The notes: generated by a model not told the origin, from the sequence alone. A stretch of 48,781 nucleotides of DNA from Moraxellaceae bacterium (GCA_020697295.1 JAJFBF010000015.1:1-48781), one strand, 5' to 3'. Shown: positions 37,375 to 47,088, counted from the first letter of the stretch. Translations and numbers: made by a program.

Positions 37375-38070
37375 ATGCTCACGATCGAAGGCGTCAACCA
37401 GTTCTACGGCCAGAGCCATATCCTCTGGGACATGAGCCTCGACATCGAGAAAGGCGCCTGCGCCTGCCTGATGGGCCGCAACGGCGTCGGCAAGACCACG
37501 TTGCTGAAGTGCCTCATGGGCCTGCTGCCCATCAAGAGCGGCGCCATCCGCTTCAACGGCGAGGACATCAGCCGCTTCGCCACCGAGCAGCGTGCCCGGG
37601 GCGGCATCGGCTATGTCCCGCAGGGCCGCGAGATCTTCCCGATGCTGACCGTGGAAGAAAACCTGAAGATCTCGCTGGGCGCGCGCCGCGACCGCTCGAA
37701 ACAGATTCCCGAATCGATCTATGAGCTCTTTCCGGTGCTGAAGCAGATGCGCCACCGGCGCGGCGGCGACCTGTCCGGCGGCCAGCAGCAGCAGCTCGCC
37801 ATCGGCCGCGCCCTGGTGCTGGAGCCCTCCCTGCTCGTGCTGGACGAGCCCACCGAGGGCATACAGCCCAATATCGTGCGCGAGATCGGCGAGATCATCA
37901 AAAAGCTCAACCGCGAGCAAGGCCTGACCGTGCTGCTGGTGGAGCAGAAGCTGCCCTTTGCCCGCCAGGTGGCGAGCAACTTCCATATCCTCGAAAAAGG
38001 CCGCCTCGTGGCCGCCGGCGCCATCGGCGAGCTGAGCGACGCCGTGGTCCAGCAATACCTGAGCGTCTAG
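37375..38070 (+). CDS. urtE: Urea ABC transporter, ATP-binding protein UrtE
   Basis: 231 residues, LivF-like. Walker A GRNGVGKTT (about 37-45), IGYVPQGREIFPMLTVEENL, signature LSGGQQQQLAIGRAL and Walker B LLVLDEPTEGIQPN are complete. A 69-nt gap separates it from urtD. It closes the urea transport operon; no strong terminator follows directly. Confidence 0.95.
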   Translation: MLTIEGVNQFYGQSHILWDMSLDIEKGACACLMGRNGVGKTTLLKCLMGLLPIKSGAIRFNGEDISRFATEQRARGGIGYVPQGREIFPMLTVEENLKISLGARRDRSKQIPESIYELFPVLKQMRHRRGGDLSGGQQQQLAIGRALVLEPSLLVLDEPTEGIQPNIVREIGEIIKKLNREQGLTVLLVEQKLPFARQVASNFHILEKGRLVAAGAIGELSDAVVQQYLSV

Positions 38071-38364
38071 GGCCGCCAGCAACCCGGGCCGGCTCACCGC
38101 GGCTCACCAGGGGCAGGGCCGATCAGCGATTTCCTGCCCGCCGGCACCCTGTACAAGGAACCCACCTCCGCACCCCGGGCACCCGCGCTTGGTCTCACGT
38201 CACGGCGCAGGGACACCGCCGCCCACCTCACGGACCGGGGACAATCCGGCGTCGAGCGGGACTCCGTCCGCGGCCACCGGCGGCCTCCACCCGCGCCCGC
38301 CCTTCCGCCCGACCACTCCAAACGGCTCTGCATAAGCTAGAATCAAGGGCAGTCCGGAGTGCCC
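38071..38364. other. Gene-free spacer between urtE and the tus operon
   Basis: About 290 GC-rich bases without a credible gene. Near its end TAGAAT (38338-38343), 22 bases before the tusD start, could serve as a -10 box, but no matching -35 is evident. Confidence 0.5.
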
Positions 38365-38754
38365 ATGAACATCGCCCTGCTCGTCACCGCCGCCCCCCAT
38401 CAGGAAAACGCCTGGCAGGCCCTGCAGTTCTGCCGCGCCGCCCTCGCCGCCGGCCATGCTGTGCCGCGCGTATTCTTCTATGGCGACGGCGCCAGCCACG
38501 GCAACGAGCTGCTGCTGCCGCCACAGGACGAAGCCCATGTCACGCGTGACTGGGCCGCGCTCGCCGCCGAACACTCCATCGAGCTAGTGGTCTGCATCGC
38601 CGCCGCCCTCAAGCGCGGCGTCATGGATGCCGACACCGCCCGGCGCGAGGAAAAGGCCGTCGCCAACCTGGCGCCGGGCTTCTCCATCTCCGGCCTCGGC
38701 CAGCTCGCCGAAGCCATGATCGAGGCCGACCGCCTCGTCAGCTTCCCCGCCTGA
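38365..38754 (+). CDS. tusD: Sulfurtransferase complex subunit TusD (DsrE-like)
   Basis: 129 residues of the DsrE/TusD fold. The persulfide-carrying Cys lies in ELVVCIAAALKRGV, the segment that holds the active Cys in E. coli TusD; VFFYGDGASHGN is also typical. It receives sulfur from TusA in the TusBCD complex for 2-thiolation of tRNA wobble uridine. The ATG at 38365 has CGGAG five bases upstream; an overlapping GTG at 38359 is less likely. Confidence 0.93.
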   Translation: MNIALLVTAAPHQENAWQALQFCRAALAAGHAVPRVFFYGDGASHGNELLLPPQDEAHVTRDWAALAAEHSIELVVCIAAALKRGVMDADTARREEKAVANLAPGFSISGLGQLAEAMIEADRLVSFPA

Positions 38755-38762
38755 GGCCCGCC

Positions 38763-39119
38763 ATGAAGCGCACCCTTTTCATCCAGCACCGCGCGCCCTA
38801 CGGCAGCGAATCGCCGCAGGAGCAGGTCGATGCCCAGCTCGTGGCCGCCACCTTCGGCCTGCGCGTCAGCGTGCTGTTCCAGGACGACGGCGTCTGGCAG
38901 CTGCTGTCCCAGCAAGACGGCAAGCAGCTCGAGCGCCGCACCCTGGGCGCACAGTTGCAGGCCCTCGGGCTCTATGACATCCAGAACTTCTACGTCGATG
39001 CCGCTTCCCTCGACGAGCGCGGCCTGCGCGCCGAAACCCTGTCCCTGCCGGTGAAGGTGCTGGATGCCCCCGGCCTGCAGGCCCTCCTTGCCGAACACGA
39101 CCTGGTGCTGCGCTTCTGA
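38763..39119 (+). CDS. tusC: Sulfurtransferase complex subunit TusC (DsrF-like)
   Basis: 118 residues with the DsrE/F fold: LFIQHRAPYGSESPQEQVDA, RVSVLFQDDGVWQLL and the LPVKVLDAPGLQALLAEHD end. It is a structural member of the TusBCD hexamer. It starts eight bases after tusD and shares TGATG with tusB. Confidence 0.93.
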   Translation: MKRTLFIQHRAPYGSESPQEQVDAQLVAATFGLRVSVLFQDDGVWQLLSQQDGKQLERRTLGAQLQALGLYDIQNFYVDAASLDERGLRAETLSLPVKVLDAPGLQALLAEHDLVLRF

Positions 39120-39397
39120 TGACCACCCTGCACATCGTCCACCGCCTCGAGAACGGCCGCCTGCCCGCGGCCCTCGCCCGCAGCGTTGCCGACAGCGACG
39201 CCCTGCTGCTCACCGGCGACGGCGTCTATGCCGCCCTCCTGCCGGGCATCACTTTGCCCGGCTCCGCCCAAGCCCTCGCCGCCGACGTGCGCGCGCGCGG
39301 CCTGCTGCCGCAGTGGCCGGCCGACGTCCCCCTCACCGACCATGGCGGCTTCGTCGAGCTCTGCGTCCGCCATGCCAAATCCCTGAGCTGGGGCTGA
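39119..39397 (+). CDS. tusB: Sulfurtransferase complex subunit TusB (DsrH-like)
   Basis: 92 residues starting MTTLHIVHRLENG and ending HAKSLSWG; LLLTGDGVYAAL is the conserved core of DsrH/TusB. It overlaps tusC by one base, consistent with fixed stoichiometry of the complex. Confidence 0.92.
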   Translation: MTTLHIVHRLENGRLPAALARSVADSDALLLTGDGVYAALLPGITLPGSAQALAADVRARGLLPQWPADVPLTDHGGFVELCVRHAKSLSWG

Positions 39398-39404
39398 GGC
39401 CGGC

Positions 39405-39725
39405 GTGGACGCGCTCAATGCCCTGCTCGACAAGGACGGCTACCTGCGCGACCACACCGCCTGGGACGAGACCCTGGCGGTCGCCATCGCCGCGCGCGAC
39501 GGCATGGCGCTGACTCCGGCGCACTGGGAAATCCTGCACGCCCTGCGCCGCTTCTACGCGCGCTACGAGCTCTCCCCCGCCACCCGCCCCCTGCTCAAAT
39601 ACCTGGCGCAGGAACTCGGCCCGGACAAGGCCACCAGCCTCTACGTCATGCAGCTCTTTCCCGGCACCCCGGCCAAGACCATCGCCCGCCTCGCCGGCCT
39701 GCCCAAGCCGCCCAACTGCATCTGA
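39405..39725 (+). CDS. tusE: Sulfur relay protein TusE (DsrC-like)
   Basis: 106 residues with the conserved C-terminal PPNCI, whose Cys is the sulfur acceptor that hands persulfide to MnmA. DKDGYLRDHTAWDETLA and LTPAHWEILHALRRFY are diagnostic. The start is a GTG at 39405, seven bases after tusB; no alternative ATG upstream of the conserved region exists. No dsrAB genes are nearby, so the tRNA role rather than sulfur oxidation applies. Confidence 0.94.
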   Translation: MDALNALLDKDGYLRDHTAWDETLAVAIAARDGMALTPAHWEILHALRRFYARYELSPATRPLLKYLAQELGPDKATSLYVMQLFPGTPAKTIARLAGLPKPPNCI

Positions 39726-39747
39726 GCCCCGCTCCCAGGTTTCCGCC

Positions 39748-40758
39748 ATGGTCATGAAGAACATCTACCGCGACGCCGAACATCCCTTTGCCCCCTACAT
39801 CCGCATCATCGGCAAGGGCAAGACCGGCGCGCGCTCGCTGACCTTCGATGAAGCGAAAGCGGCCATGGGCATGATCCTGCGCGGCGAGGTGCTGGACGTG
39901 CAGCTCGGCGCCTTCCTCATGCTGCTGCGCGTCAAGGAAGAAACGCCCGAAGAGCTGGCCGGCTTTGTCGCCGCCGCACGCGATCACATGCAGGCGCCGC
40001 GTGATATTGCCGTCGACCTCGACTGGTCCTCCTATGCCGGCAAGCGCAAGCACTATCCCTGGTTCCTGCTTGCCGTGAAGCTGCTGGTCGCCAATGGCGT
40101 GCGCGTATTCATGCACGGCGCCAGCGGCCACACCGTCAACCGTCTCTACACCGAAGATGTGCTGCCCCTGCTCAGCCTGCCGGTCTGCACCACCTGGGAC
40201 GAAGTGCGTGCCCGTCTCACGGAAGGCGGCTTTGCCTACCTTTCTCTCGACCACCTGAGCCCGCCACTCGGCAACATGATCGGGCTGCGCAATGTCATGG
40301 GCCTGCGCTCGCCGGTGCACACCCTCGCCCGCCTGCTCAATCCGCTGGATGCGCCACAGGTCATGCAGGCCATCTTCCACCCCGCCTACCGCGCCTCGCA
40401 CCAGGCTGCCGCCGCATTGCTCGGCTACCGCAACAGCTGCGTGATCAAGGGCGAAGGCGGCGAGATCGAGCGCAACCCCGACGGCCTCAGCCTCGCCCTG
40501 CGCATCGTGGACGGTGAAAAACAGGAAGAGGAATGGCCCATGCTCTTCGAGAGCCGCCATGCGCCCGAAGAGGCCTTTGTGCTCGAGGATTTCCTCGCCG
40601 TATGGCGCGGCGAGAAAGCGCATGAGTATGGCGAGATGGCGGTGGTCGGCACCCTCGCGCTCGCCCTGCGCACCCTGCGCCGCGCCGCCTCGCAGGACGA
40701 GGCCCTCGCCACCGCCCGCGCCTGGTGGAGCGCGCGCGATCGCGCATCTCTGCCCTGA
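39748..40758 (+). CDS. ybiB: TrpD2/YbiB-type nucleic-acid-binding protein (anthranilate phosphoribosyltransferase-like)
   Basis: 336 residues with the class III nucleoside-phosphorylase/TrpD fold: SLTFDEAKAAMGMILRGEV, LLRVKEETPEELAGFV and MHGASGHTVNR in place of the phosphate loop. E. coli YbiB binds nucleic acids and lacks TrpD activity. Genes of this type often follow tusE, as here (22 bases). The operon ends at the terminator at 40781-40815. An ATG two codons later is an alternative start. Confidence 0.85.
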   Translation: MVMKNIYRDAEHPFAPYIRIIGKGKTGARSLTFDEAKAAMGMILRGEVLDVQLGAFLMLLRVKEETPEELAGFVAAARDHMQAPRDIAVDLDWSSYAGKRKHYPWFLLAVKLLVANGVRVFMHGASGHTVNRLYTEDVLPLLSLPVCTTWDEVRARLTEGGFAYLSLDHLSPPLGNMIGLRNVMGLRSPVHTLARLLNPLDAPQVMQAIFHPAYRASHQAAAALLGYRNSCVIKGEGGEIERNPDGLSLALRIVDGEKQEEEWPMLFESRHAPEEAFVLEDFLAVWRGEKAHEYGEMAVVGTLALALRTLRRAASQDEALATARAWWSARDRASLP

Positions 40759-40780
40759 GAGACAAACTCTCAAGCCCCTG

Positions 40781-40815
40781 AAAAAAATGCCCGGCACAAG
40801 GCCGGGCATTTTTTT
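40781..40815. terminator. Bidirectional terminator between ybiB and the c-di-GMP gene
   Basis: Perfect 15-bp inverted repeat AAAAAAATGCCCGGC / GCCGGGCATTTTTTT with a 5-nt loop ACAAG; A- and T-runs on either side serve the two convergent genes. Confidence 0.95.
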
Positions 40816-40841
40816 ACAGGAATAGGGCCAATGTCCCGTCC

Positions 40842-43800
40842 TTACTCCAGTGGCCGCGGCCGCTCGATGCCATAGCCCTGCGCAAAATCCACGCCCAGCG
40901 CGCGCAAGCGTGCCAGCGTGGCGTCATCCTCGACATTCTCGGCAATAGTCTGCACGCCGGCGTAATGCGCAAAGGCATTGATGGCGCGCAGCAACACATC
41001 GCCCTCGGCATCGTCGCCCAAGGCGCGTACAAAGGCGCCATCGATCTTCACGAAATCCAGCGGCAACCGGCGCAGCGGCTCGCCCGCGGCATGGCCGGCG
41101 CCAAAATCGTCGAGGGCAAAGCGGCAGCCGGCCTTCTTCAACTCCTGCATGAAGTCGGCGGCATCGGCGAGGTGGGCGATGGCGGCTGCCTCGGAAATCT
41201 CGAAGCAGAATTTGGCGGGCGGCAACTTGTGCCGGAGCAGGCGCTCAAAAATAAAACCCGGCGTCTGCGCATCGGCCAGCGACTGCGCGGAGAGGTTGAT
41301 GGACACCATGCCCAGCCCGGCCAGGCGCTCGGGATTCTCGCGCAGCCAGCGGAAAGTGTGCTCGATCACCCAGCGGTCCACCGCCAGCATGCGCTGGTAG
41401 CGCTCCGCCGCCTGCACGAATTCGCCGGGCGGCGGCGAGACGCCCTCTTCCGGTGGCAGGCCCAGCAGGATTTCATAACCCAGCGGCGGCGCCTCCGCCG
41501 CCGCAGTGGCCGCCTGGATACGCTGGCAGCGCAGCGCGAGCCGCTCGGCCTCGAGGGCGTCGTTGAGGCGCGCCACCCACACCACCACGGCATCACGCCG
41601 CTCCTGCTCGGCCCTGGTGGGCCGATAGACCTCGATGCGGTTGCCGCCGTGACGCTGCGCCTCGGCGGAGGCATCGCCGGCGGCACGCAGCAGGCTGACG
41701 GCCGACTCGCTGGTATAGCTGACCTCCACGAGGCCGGCGCTGGCGGTCAGCTTGTAGCTTTCGCCTTCATAAGTGAGACGCAGCGCCGCCAGCTCACCCA
41801 GGCGCATGCTGAACAACTGCTGCGCCTTGGCGAGTTCACAGTCCTCCAGCAGGAGCGCGAATTCGCCGTCGCCCAGGCGGGCCACCAGCGTCCGCGGCGC
41901 CAGGGCCTTGCCCAGCAATTGCGCGACGCCGCGCAGCAAATGATCGGCCACCGCGCGCGCGCTGGCATGGATGCTGGCGAACTGGTCGAGGCTGATGCGC
42001 GCCAGCACATGGTGCGTCCGCTGGCGACGCGCGGCCTCGAGGGCGCGCTCGACCTGGCGCATGAACTCCGCGCGATTGGCCAGCCCGGTCAGGGGGTCGT
42101 GGGTGACGCGGCGCACCAGGCGTTCATAGAGCCGGTGACCGGCCTGCAGCAGCGCCTCGTCCACGAGGCCGGGCGGCGTATCGCAGACCAGGGCGTTGCC
42201 GTTGTGCATGAGACTGGCCAGCTCCTGGCGACTGAAATCCCCGGCCTTGAGACCCTGGCGATTCACGAATACAAAGCGCTCTCCCGCCTCGTCACGCCAG
42301 GCCAGGGCAAGGCGCTCGGTCGCGGCGCCGCCGCGGTGCTGCAATTCCAGCCAGTCGCCCGCCTGCAGGCGCTGCGCGCGCTCCAGCCACTTCTCCAGCC
42401 AGCGCTCGCCCCGGTCGACGCCATCCTTGCGCGCCGGCAGCACCACCCAGGTCACCGTGTCCTCCAGCAGGCGCGGCGCCCCGGCAAGTAATGGCTTGAG
42501 TTCTGCAATGGCTTGCTGCTGACGGCGCGGGTTGAGTTCGCCGCCTTCGGCCAGGCCCTGCTTGAGCAATTGCAGCACGGCGCGCAGGTCAAAGCTGCGG
42601 CGCGGGTCGGCGCCGATGGCGAGCAACTCGTCGACCAGCCCGAGATAGGCATCCCAGTTGCCGCCCCGGCCGCCCTGGCGCAGCAGGGTATTCACCAGCA
42701 GGTCGCGCCAACCGGCATCGAGCAGGGTCAGGACCGGCTGCGGCACCTTGCGGCCCGCCAGGCGGGTGTCCAGCACCTCCTGCACATGCCGCCGGGCATC
42801 GGTCAGGCGCTGCTCGCCCTCGGCCGCCAGGCAGACCCGCTCGCGATTGCGCGAGCCGGCCTGCGCCTGGGCCGCCACCAGGGGCTCAAGCTCCGGCAGG
42901 ATTGTCGCGACGACCCCGGGCTCACTGTCGAAATCGCGGGCCAGGCGCAGCACCAGGGCATCAATGGCGCTGCGCTGCGCCGCGGCCAACGGCGTTTCGC
43001 GGGCGCCGAGTCGGGCCAGGGCCTCCAGCACATGACGCAAGGGGTGCACGGCCGAACTGAAAAAGGTGTCGTCACTGACCAGCGCGTGCAGCAGCGGCAA
43101 TTCAAGCTGGCCCAGCCAGGACCGCGCCGCGCCCTCCTCCGGCGCCAGGGCCTCGAGCAGCGCTTCTGCGAAGGGCAGCAAGGCCAGCAGCTCGCCGGCG
43201 ACGCCACTGGCGCCGGCATGCTCCACGAACTTGGCCAGGGCGGGGCGCCAGCCGTCATGGGCGCCCTTGAGCAGGGCGAATACCCGGCGCAGCTCGATGC
43301 CGTCGAAGGCGGCCGCCTCCCCCTGGCCGCGCTCCAGCGCCAGCAGCTCGCGCAGGGCGGCCAGCCCGGGTCCGGGCCGCGGCCCTGCAGGCACCGCCTC
43401 GCCTCCAGCCCGGGCCAGGAAATCAGCGGCGGTGCGCGGCGGCTGTGTATTCGCGACCGCGGTGGACACCGCCGTCGCGGGGCGCGCGGCGGCCGGCGCC
43501 CGGACCTCGGGGGCGGCTTCGAGCCGGGGCAGCACGTGGTGCTCGACCAGGGTCTTGTTGAGGAGCTCGTAAATACCGCAGAGATTGGCGAGGAGGGTTT
43601 CCTCCAGCGCCCGGTACAGCACTTTCTCGATCACCGGCGCAAAGCGCAGGTCGGCAATCACCTGCTGGAAGACGACACAGAGGGCGGCGGGGGCGAAGGG
43701 CCGGAACTGGCGATCGGGACCGCTGTGGCCGAGGGCGTCGAGCCGGGCCTGCAAGTCCTGCAGCGGCAGCCGGCAGGTCTCCTCGACGCGGGCCGCCATC

Positions 43801-44489
43801 ACCTTGACCACCAGCCAGGCCTCGAACTGCTCGCGGTCGGCATGGGCCAGTCCCGCGACATCGTCGCTCGCGGACGGTTGCGCCAGGGAGCGCTTGAGCT
43901 CCTTGATGAAGCGGGTGCGCAGGTCGTCACGACGCTTGCGCAGCAGCGTCGCGGCCTCGAAGAACAGGCGTTGCTCGCTCGCACTGTGGGCATGCTCGGC
44001 GGCGGCCAGCAGGGCCTCGTCGGAGGCCTGGAAGAGCGGACCCAGGGAATGCGCGCAATAGTTCAGCAACTGCTGCCCGAGGCGCTCCTCGATGAGTTGC
44101 TGGGTTTCCGCGGTCAGGGCCGGCACCGGGACAGGCGCGACGCCCGCCGCGGCCAGCAGGTTGGCCACGGCGTCCGGATCGGGATTGAAGAAAGAAACGC
44201 CAAACAGGTGGCCATCGGCATGGGCAATGCGCGCCCGCAGCTCATGCGGGCGGGCGTTCTCGCCCTCGCCCAGCAGCACGCGCATGAGGATCACCTCGCC
44301 CCGGCGGAAGCCGCGTCCCTCGTCGGCGCCGTCGAGCAGCTCCAGCAGGGCGCCCCCCGAACACACGTCCCGCATCTGGCAGGCACGCTGCTTCATGCCG
44401 CGCGCAATCAGCAGGGCATTCTTCTGCAGCGGCAGGCGTGCGGCCGTGCGCTGCTCGGCGCGAGTACCAGCGTCGGTTTGTTCCGCCAT
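40842..44489 (-). CDS. Large c-di-GMP signalling protein: PilZ-like, DUF1631, degenerate GGDEF, EAL
   Basis: 1,215 residues. Order: PilZ-like domain (about 15-120), a long helical DUF1631 region (about 130-725), a GGDEF domain (about 790-950; THDPLTGLANRAEF, then RLGDGEFALLL where GGDEF should be), and an EAL domain (about 965-1210). The EAL part has EIL instead of EAL but keeps Asn in SINLSAQ, Glu in FEISE, DDFGAG, Lys in VKIDG, Glu in AENVE and the Gln of AQGYGIERP. So cyclase activity is unlikely and phosphodiesterase activity possible. The start at 44489 has AAGGAAG six bases upstream, better than 44576. DUF1631 function is unknown. Confidence 0.87.
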   Translation of the reverse strand: MAEQTDAGTRAEQRTAARLPLQKNALLIARGMKQRACQMRDVCSGGALLELLDGADEGRGFRRGEVILMRVLLGEGENARPHELRARIAHADGHLFGVSFFNPDPDAVANLLAAAGVAPVPVPALTAETQQLIEERLGQQLLNYCAHSLGPLFQASDEALLAAAEHAHSASEQRLFFEAATLLRKRRDDLRTRFIKELKRSLAQPSASDDVAGLAHADREQFEAWLVVKVMAARVEETCRLPLQDLQARLDALGHSGPDRQFRPFAPAALCVVFQQVIADLRFAPVIEKVLYRALEETLLANLCGIYELLNKTLVEHHVLPRLEAAPEVRAPAAARPATAVSTAVANTQPPRTAADFLARAGGEAVPAGPRPGPGLAALRELLALERGQGEAAAFDGIELRRVFALLKGAHDGWRPALAKFVEHAGASGVAGELLALLPFAEALLEALAPEEGAARSWLGQLELPLLHALVSDDTFFSSAVHPLRHVLEALARLGARETPLAAAQRSAIDALVLRLARDFDSEPGVVATILPELEPLVAAQAQAGSRNRERVCLAAEGEQRLTDARRHVQEVLDTRLAGRKVPQPVLTLLDAGWRDLLVNTLLRQGGRGGNWDAYLGLVDELLAIGADPRRSFDLRAVLQLLKQGLAEGGELNPRRQQQAIAELKPLLAGAPRLLEDTVTWVVLPARKDGVDRGERWLEKWLERAQRLQAGDWLELQHRGGAATERLALAWRDEAGERFVFVNRQGLKAGDFSRQELASLMHNGNALVCDTPPGLVDEALLQAGHRLYERLVRRVTHDPLTGLANRAEFMRQVERALEAARRQRTHHVLARISLDQFASIHASARAVADHLLRGVAQLLGKALAPRTLVARLGDGEFALLLEDCELAKAQQLFSMRLGELAALRLTYEGESYKLTASAGLVEVSYTSESAVSLLRAAGDASAEAQRHGGNRIEVYRPTRAEQERRDAVVVWVARLNDALEAERLALRCQRIQAATAAAEAPPLGYEILLGLPPEEGVSPPPGEFVQAAERYQRMLAVDRWVIEHTFRWLRENPERLAGLGMVSINLSAQSLADAQTPGFIFERLLRHKLPPAKFCFEISEAAAIAHLADAADFMQELKKAGCRFALDDFGAGHAAGEPLRRLPLDFVKIDGAFVRALGDDAEGDVLLRAINAFAHYAGVQTIAENVEDDATLARLRALGVDFAQGYGIERPRPLE

Positions 44490-44805
44490 ACCGTCTTCCT
44501 TGCAGGCCGTCTTCCTTGCGGGCAGCCTTTTTCTTGTCGGAAGGGATAGTTGAACGGAAAAGCCTAGCGCATACAAGCTCTTGGCGCAGGCGCCGGTACA
44601 GGAATCCGGTACAGGCGGAACCCCGGAAAAACAAAACGCGCCGGCCTTCCGGCGAGCGCGCCTTGTCCCTCAGGCCGGGCGTGCGGATCGCGAGGGCGAC
44701 CCATCCTTTCTGCCCCGGCAGCCCGCCCCTTGTGCCCCTGGCGGCGGGCCTCGGGAGGCACGAGCCAAAGGCGAGCGGCTTCTTCCGGCACCCGGGAACG
44801 GGAGC
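44490..44805 (-). other. Gap with terminator of the amidohydrolase gene
   Basis: No gene is seen. On the minus strand CGCCGG / CCGGCG (44654-44649 and 44644-44639) with a 4-nt loop is followed by TTTTGTTTTT (44636-44627), a plausible terminator for the gene ending at 44806. Near 44491-44520 a 14-base motif CCGTCTTCCTTGCA/G is directly repeated. Confidence 0.6.
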
Positions 44806-46983
44806 TCAGCGAACCGCCCGCTCCCACATCTGCAGGTAGGACTCCGCCGAGTTCATCATGCTCTCGTACATCTCCTGCTGGCCGCTGCTACGCATCCACT
44901 GCGCATAGTTCGCCATCAGGTCCGGCAGCAGGCCGTAATGCGCCATGCCGTGGTCGTTGAGGTTGAAAGTGCGGTTACCGGAAACCTGCGGGTAGAATTT
45001 CGTCCCGAACTCAGTGGTAAACGGGTAATTGAGGACAGGCACGAGCGGGTCGTCTTTAAGCGGACCGGGCATCCGGATCAACCCGTTCACGTCCGTGCCG
45101 ATGCCGATGCCAGCGACGTAGCCCTTTTCTTCCGCGGCCTGCTTCATGGCCTTGAATCCCGGTGTCGCCACTTCCGGGAACCGCCGCGTGGTACGGCCAA
45201 TCACGGAAATATGCCCGCCAAGACGCGCGATGCGGATGTAGTTGTAGTGGGGCGCTGACGGATCCATCTTGTTCTCATCCGTATCGCCGTGGCTGGCGAC
45301 GATGCCCGAATAGCCCCGGCGCTCGGCGATATCCAGGACTGCGGACGTCATCTTCGTGCTCTCATGATCCGTATCGATCAGGATCTTCCGGTCGATCATG
45401 GCATTGATCAGCTCGCCGCCCAGCTGGGTCAGGCCGCGGCTGTTGCAGGCATTGCCGTTGGCCACCGCGGAATCATAGTGCGGCTCCAGGGGAGCCGTCA
45501 GCGCATTCACTGTGCCGGCGGCCACCGTGACGGCAGTCTTGAGGACAGGGGCCATGCTGTCGTAGCCGGGAAATATTTTCGCCGGGTCCACATTCACCAG
45601 GTCGCTGTTGATCGTCGCGCCCGCGGTTGCGGCGTCGCAGGCCTCCACGCCGAAGTAATGCCCGTTGTCCATGACGTTCCCGATATTCATCATGTCCAGG
45701 GACGGGGTGTTGATCGTCGCCCCGCCCACTTGCGTGTCGAATTTGTGGACCGGAAAAATCGAGCGGACGCCGAAGGCCTTGTACGTGTCCAGGCGACCTT
45801 TCAGCTTGTCGGCACTGCAGGAATCCAGGTCGCTGCAGTTGAAGGTTTCCGAGGCCTCGATGCCGATGACCACGGCCAGCTTGCCGTCCGCGATCACCTG
45901 TCGCGCCGCCGCCGGGTCCAGGACAATCCGGAAGAATCCCTTGCCCGGGCCGCCGCTCTGGGCGTCCACATAGTTCTGCAGGGCGTAGAGGTCATCCACC
46001 TGGCGGCGCACGCTGTCGAGCGTGTCGCAGCTCTTGCCCCCTTCTCCCAGCAAGCTGCCGAGCCTGCAGAGCACCTCGTTTTCCACGGTGTAGACCACCA
46101 TCAGCCGCAGGCCCGAGAGATGTGCCCGCTCCACCCACTTGTGGTAATAGCCCGTGTGCGTGACCGACGTGTTCCAGGCGGGCCAGGCCGTGAACTGCGG
46201 CCAGCCTGCGGTATTGTGCGATGGATATCCGCCTACCGCAGTCCCCATCAGGTCCTGCTTGCCCCCCTCGCCATGGATCTCCCGGCAATCTTTCAATGCG
46301 TGAGGAGCTCCCCAGCGATGGAAGGTGTGTCCCGCGATGGAATTGCCGCCAAAGGATTCCTCTGCCGTCAGGTGCGTGTGTCCGTCGATATATCCGCGGA
46401 TGCCATAGGCCCGCGTTTTCAAGGCGTCCGCGGGATTGGCGTAGCCTGGCGCCTCCACATTGAGCTGGACTTCCGGAAAGGTCGCGCACTCCGAGGCGGG
46501 CCTGGTCAGGAGGTTGAACTGTGTTTCCGTCTGCAATCCCAAGAAGCCGAAGTTGTGCGACAGGGGGGCGGACGTCCCCACATTCCTGAGGCCGTAGCGA
46601 TAGCCACTGCCAGCGGCCGAGGCCGAAATCCGCCATTCGCTGCCGGTTTCAGGACCCGAGGTGGCGATCTCCAGAGAGGAGACGCGGCTGGACATGAAGC
46701 GTGCGTCGCGATCCAGCATCAGGAACTGTCCCAGTGATGCCGGCTTCAGGTAGAAACGGGAGGCGGCGGCGATATTACTCGTGCCAAAGTGGTAGCGGGT
46801 GATGCCCAGCATATCGTTGTACCGGTTCACCAGCTCTCCGTTGCCGGGAGACTGTACGACCACGCAGCGTTGCGCCAGCGAGTAGACCGCTGCTTCCTGG
46901 AGAGTGACGGCGTGGGTGACGCCGGAGATGACGAACAGCAGCGGCAGGCCGCCGACGAGGTGCAGGATCGAGCTCTTGCGCAT
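44806..46983 (-). CDS. Secreted amidohydrolase / membrane-dipeptidase-like protein
   Basis: 725 residues with an N-terminal signal peptide (MRKSSILHLVGGLPLLFVIS, cleavage near THA|VT). A unique N-terminal region (about 25-190) resembles a beta-rich binding domain. The catalytic part has GYIDGHTHLTAEES (first His pair), GIEASETFNC (bridging Glu), LIDTDHESTKM, GIVASHGDTDEN and GIGTDVNGL, the spacing of TIM-barrel M19 dipeptidase/amidohydrolase metal sites. Standard membrane dipeptidases are about 350-400 residues, so this is a long variant. Several Cys pairs fit an exported protein. It is divergent from an AraC regulator and has CGGAGAG nine bases before its start. Substrate unknown. Confidence 0.75.
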   Translation of the reverse strand: MRKSSILHLVGGLPLLFVISGVTHAVTLQEAAVYSLAQRCVVVQSPGNGELVNRYNDMLGITRYHFGTSNIAAASRFYLKPASLGQFLMLDRDARFMSSRVSSLEIATSGPETGSEWRISASAAGSGYRYGLRNVGTSAPLSHNFGFLGLQTETQFNLLTRPASECATFPEVQLNVEAPGYANPADALKTRAYGIRGYIDGHTHLTAEESFGGNSIAGHTFHRWGAPHALKDCREIHGEGGKQDLMGTAVGGYPSHNTAGWPQFTAWPAWNTSVTHTGYYHKWVERAHLSGLRLMVVYTVENEVLCRLGSLLGEGGKSCDTLDSVRRQVDDLYALQNYVDAQSGGPGKGFFRIVLDPAAARQVIADGKLAVVIGIEASETFNCSDLDSCSADKLKGRLDTYKAFGVRSIFPVHKFDTQVGGATINTPSLDMMNIGNVMDNGHYFGVEACDAATAGATINSDLVNVDPAKIFPGYDSMAPVLKTAVTVAAGTVNALTAPLEPHYDSAVANGNACNSRGLTQLGGELINAMIDRKILIDTDHESTKMTSAVLDIAERRGYSGIVASHGDTDENKMDPSAPHYNYIRIARLGGHISVIGRTTRRFPEVATPGFKAMKQAAEEKGYVAGIGIGTDVNGLIRMPGPLKDDPLVPVLNYPFTTEFGTKFYPQVSGNRTFNLNDHGMAHYGLLPDLMANYAQWMRSSGQQEMYESMMNSAESYLQMWERAVR

Positions 46984-47088
46984 GGGATTGACTCTCCGGG
47001 AGACAGGCCGCTCAGCGGCTGGGGCAGGGTTTGCCCCGTCATCCGGGAGTCCCTGCTCATGGTGTATTATTTGACCTATGGTAGTGTC

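Noticed and set aside
39405..39725. DsrC of a dissimilatory sulfur pathway
   Set aside because: No dsrAB or other sulfur oxidation genes are present and the protein follows tusDCB, so TusE for tRNA thiolation is the better call.
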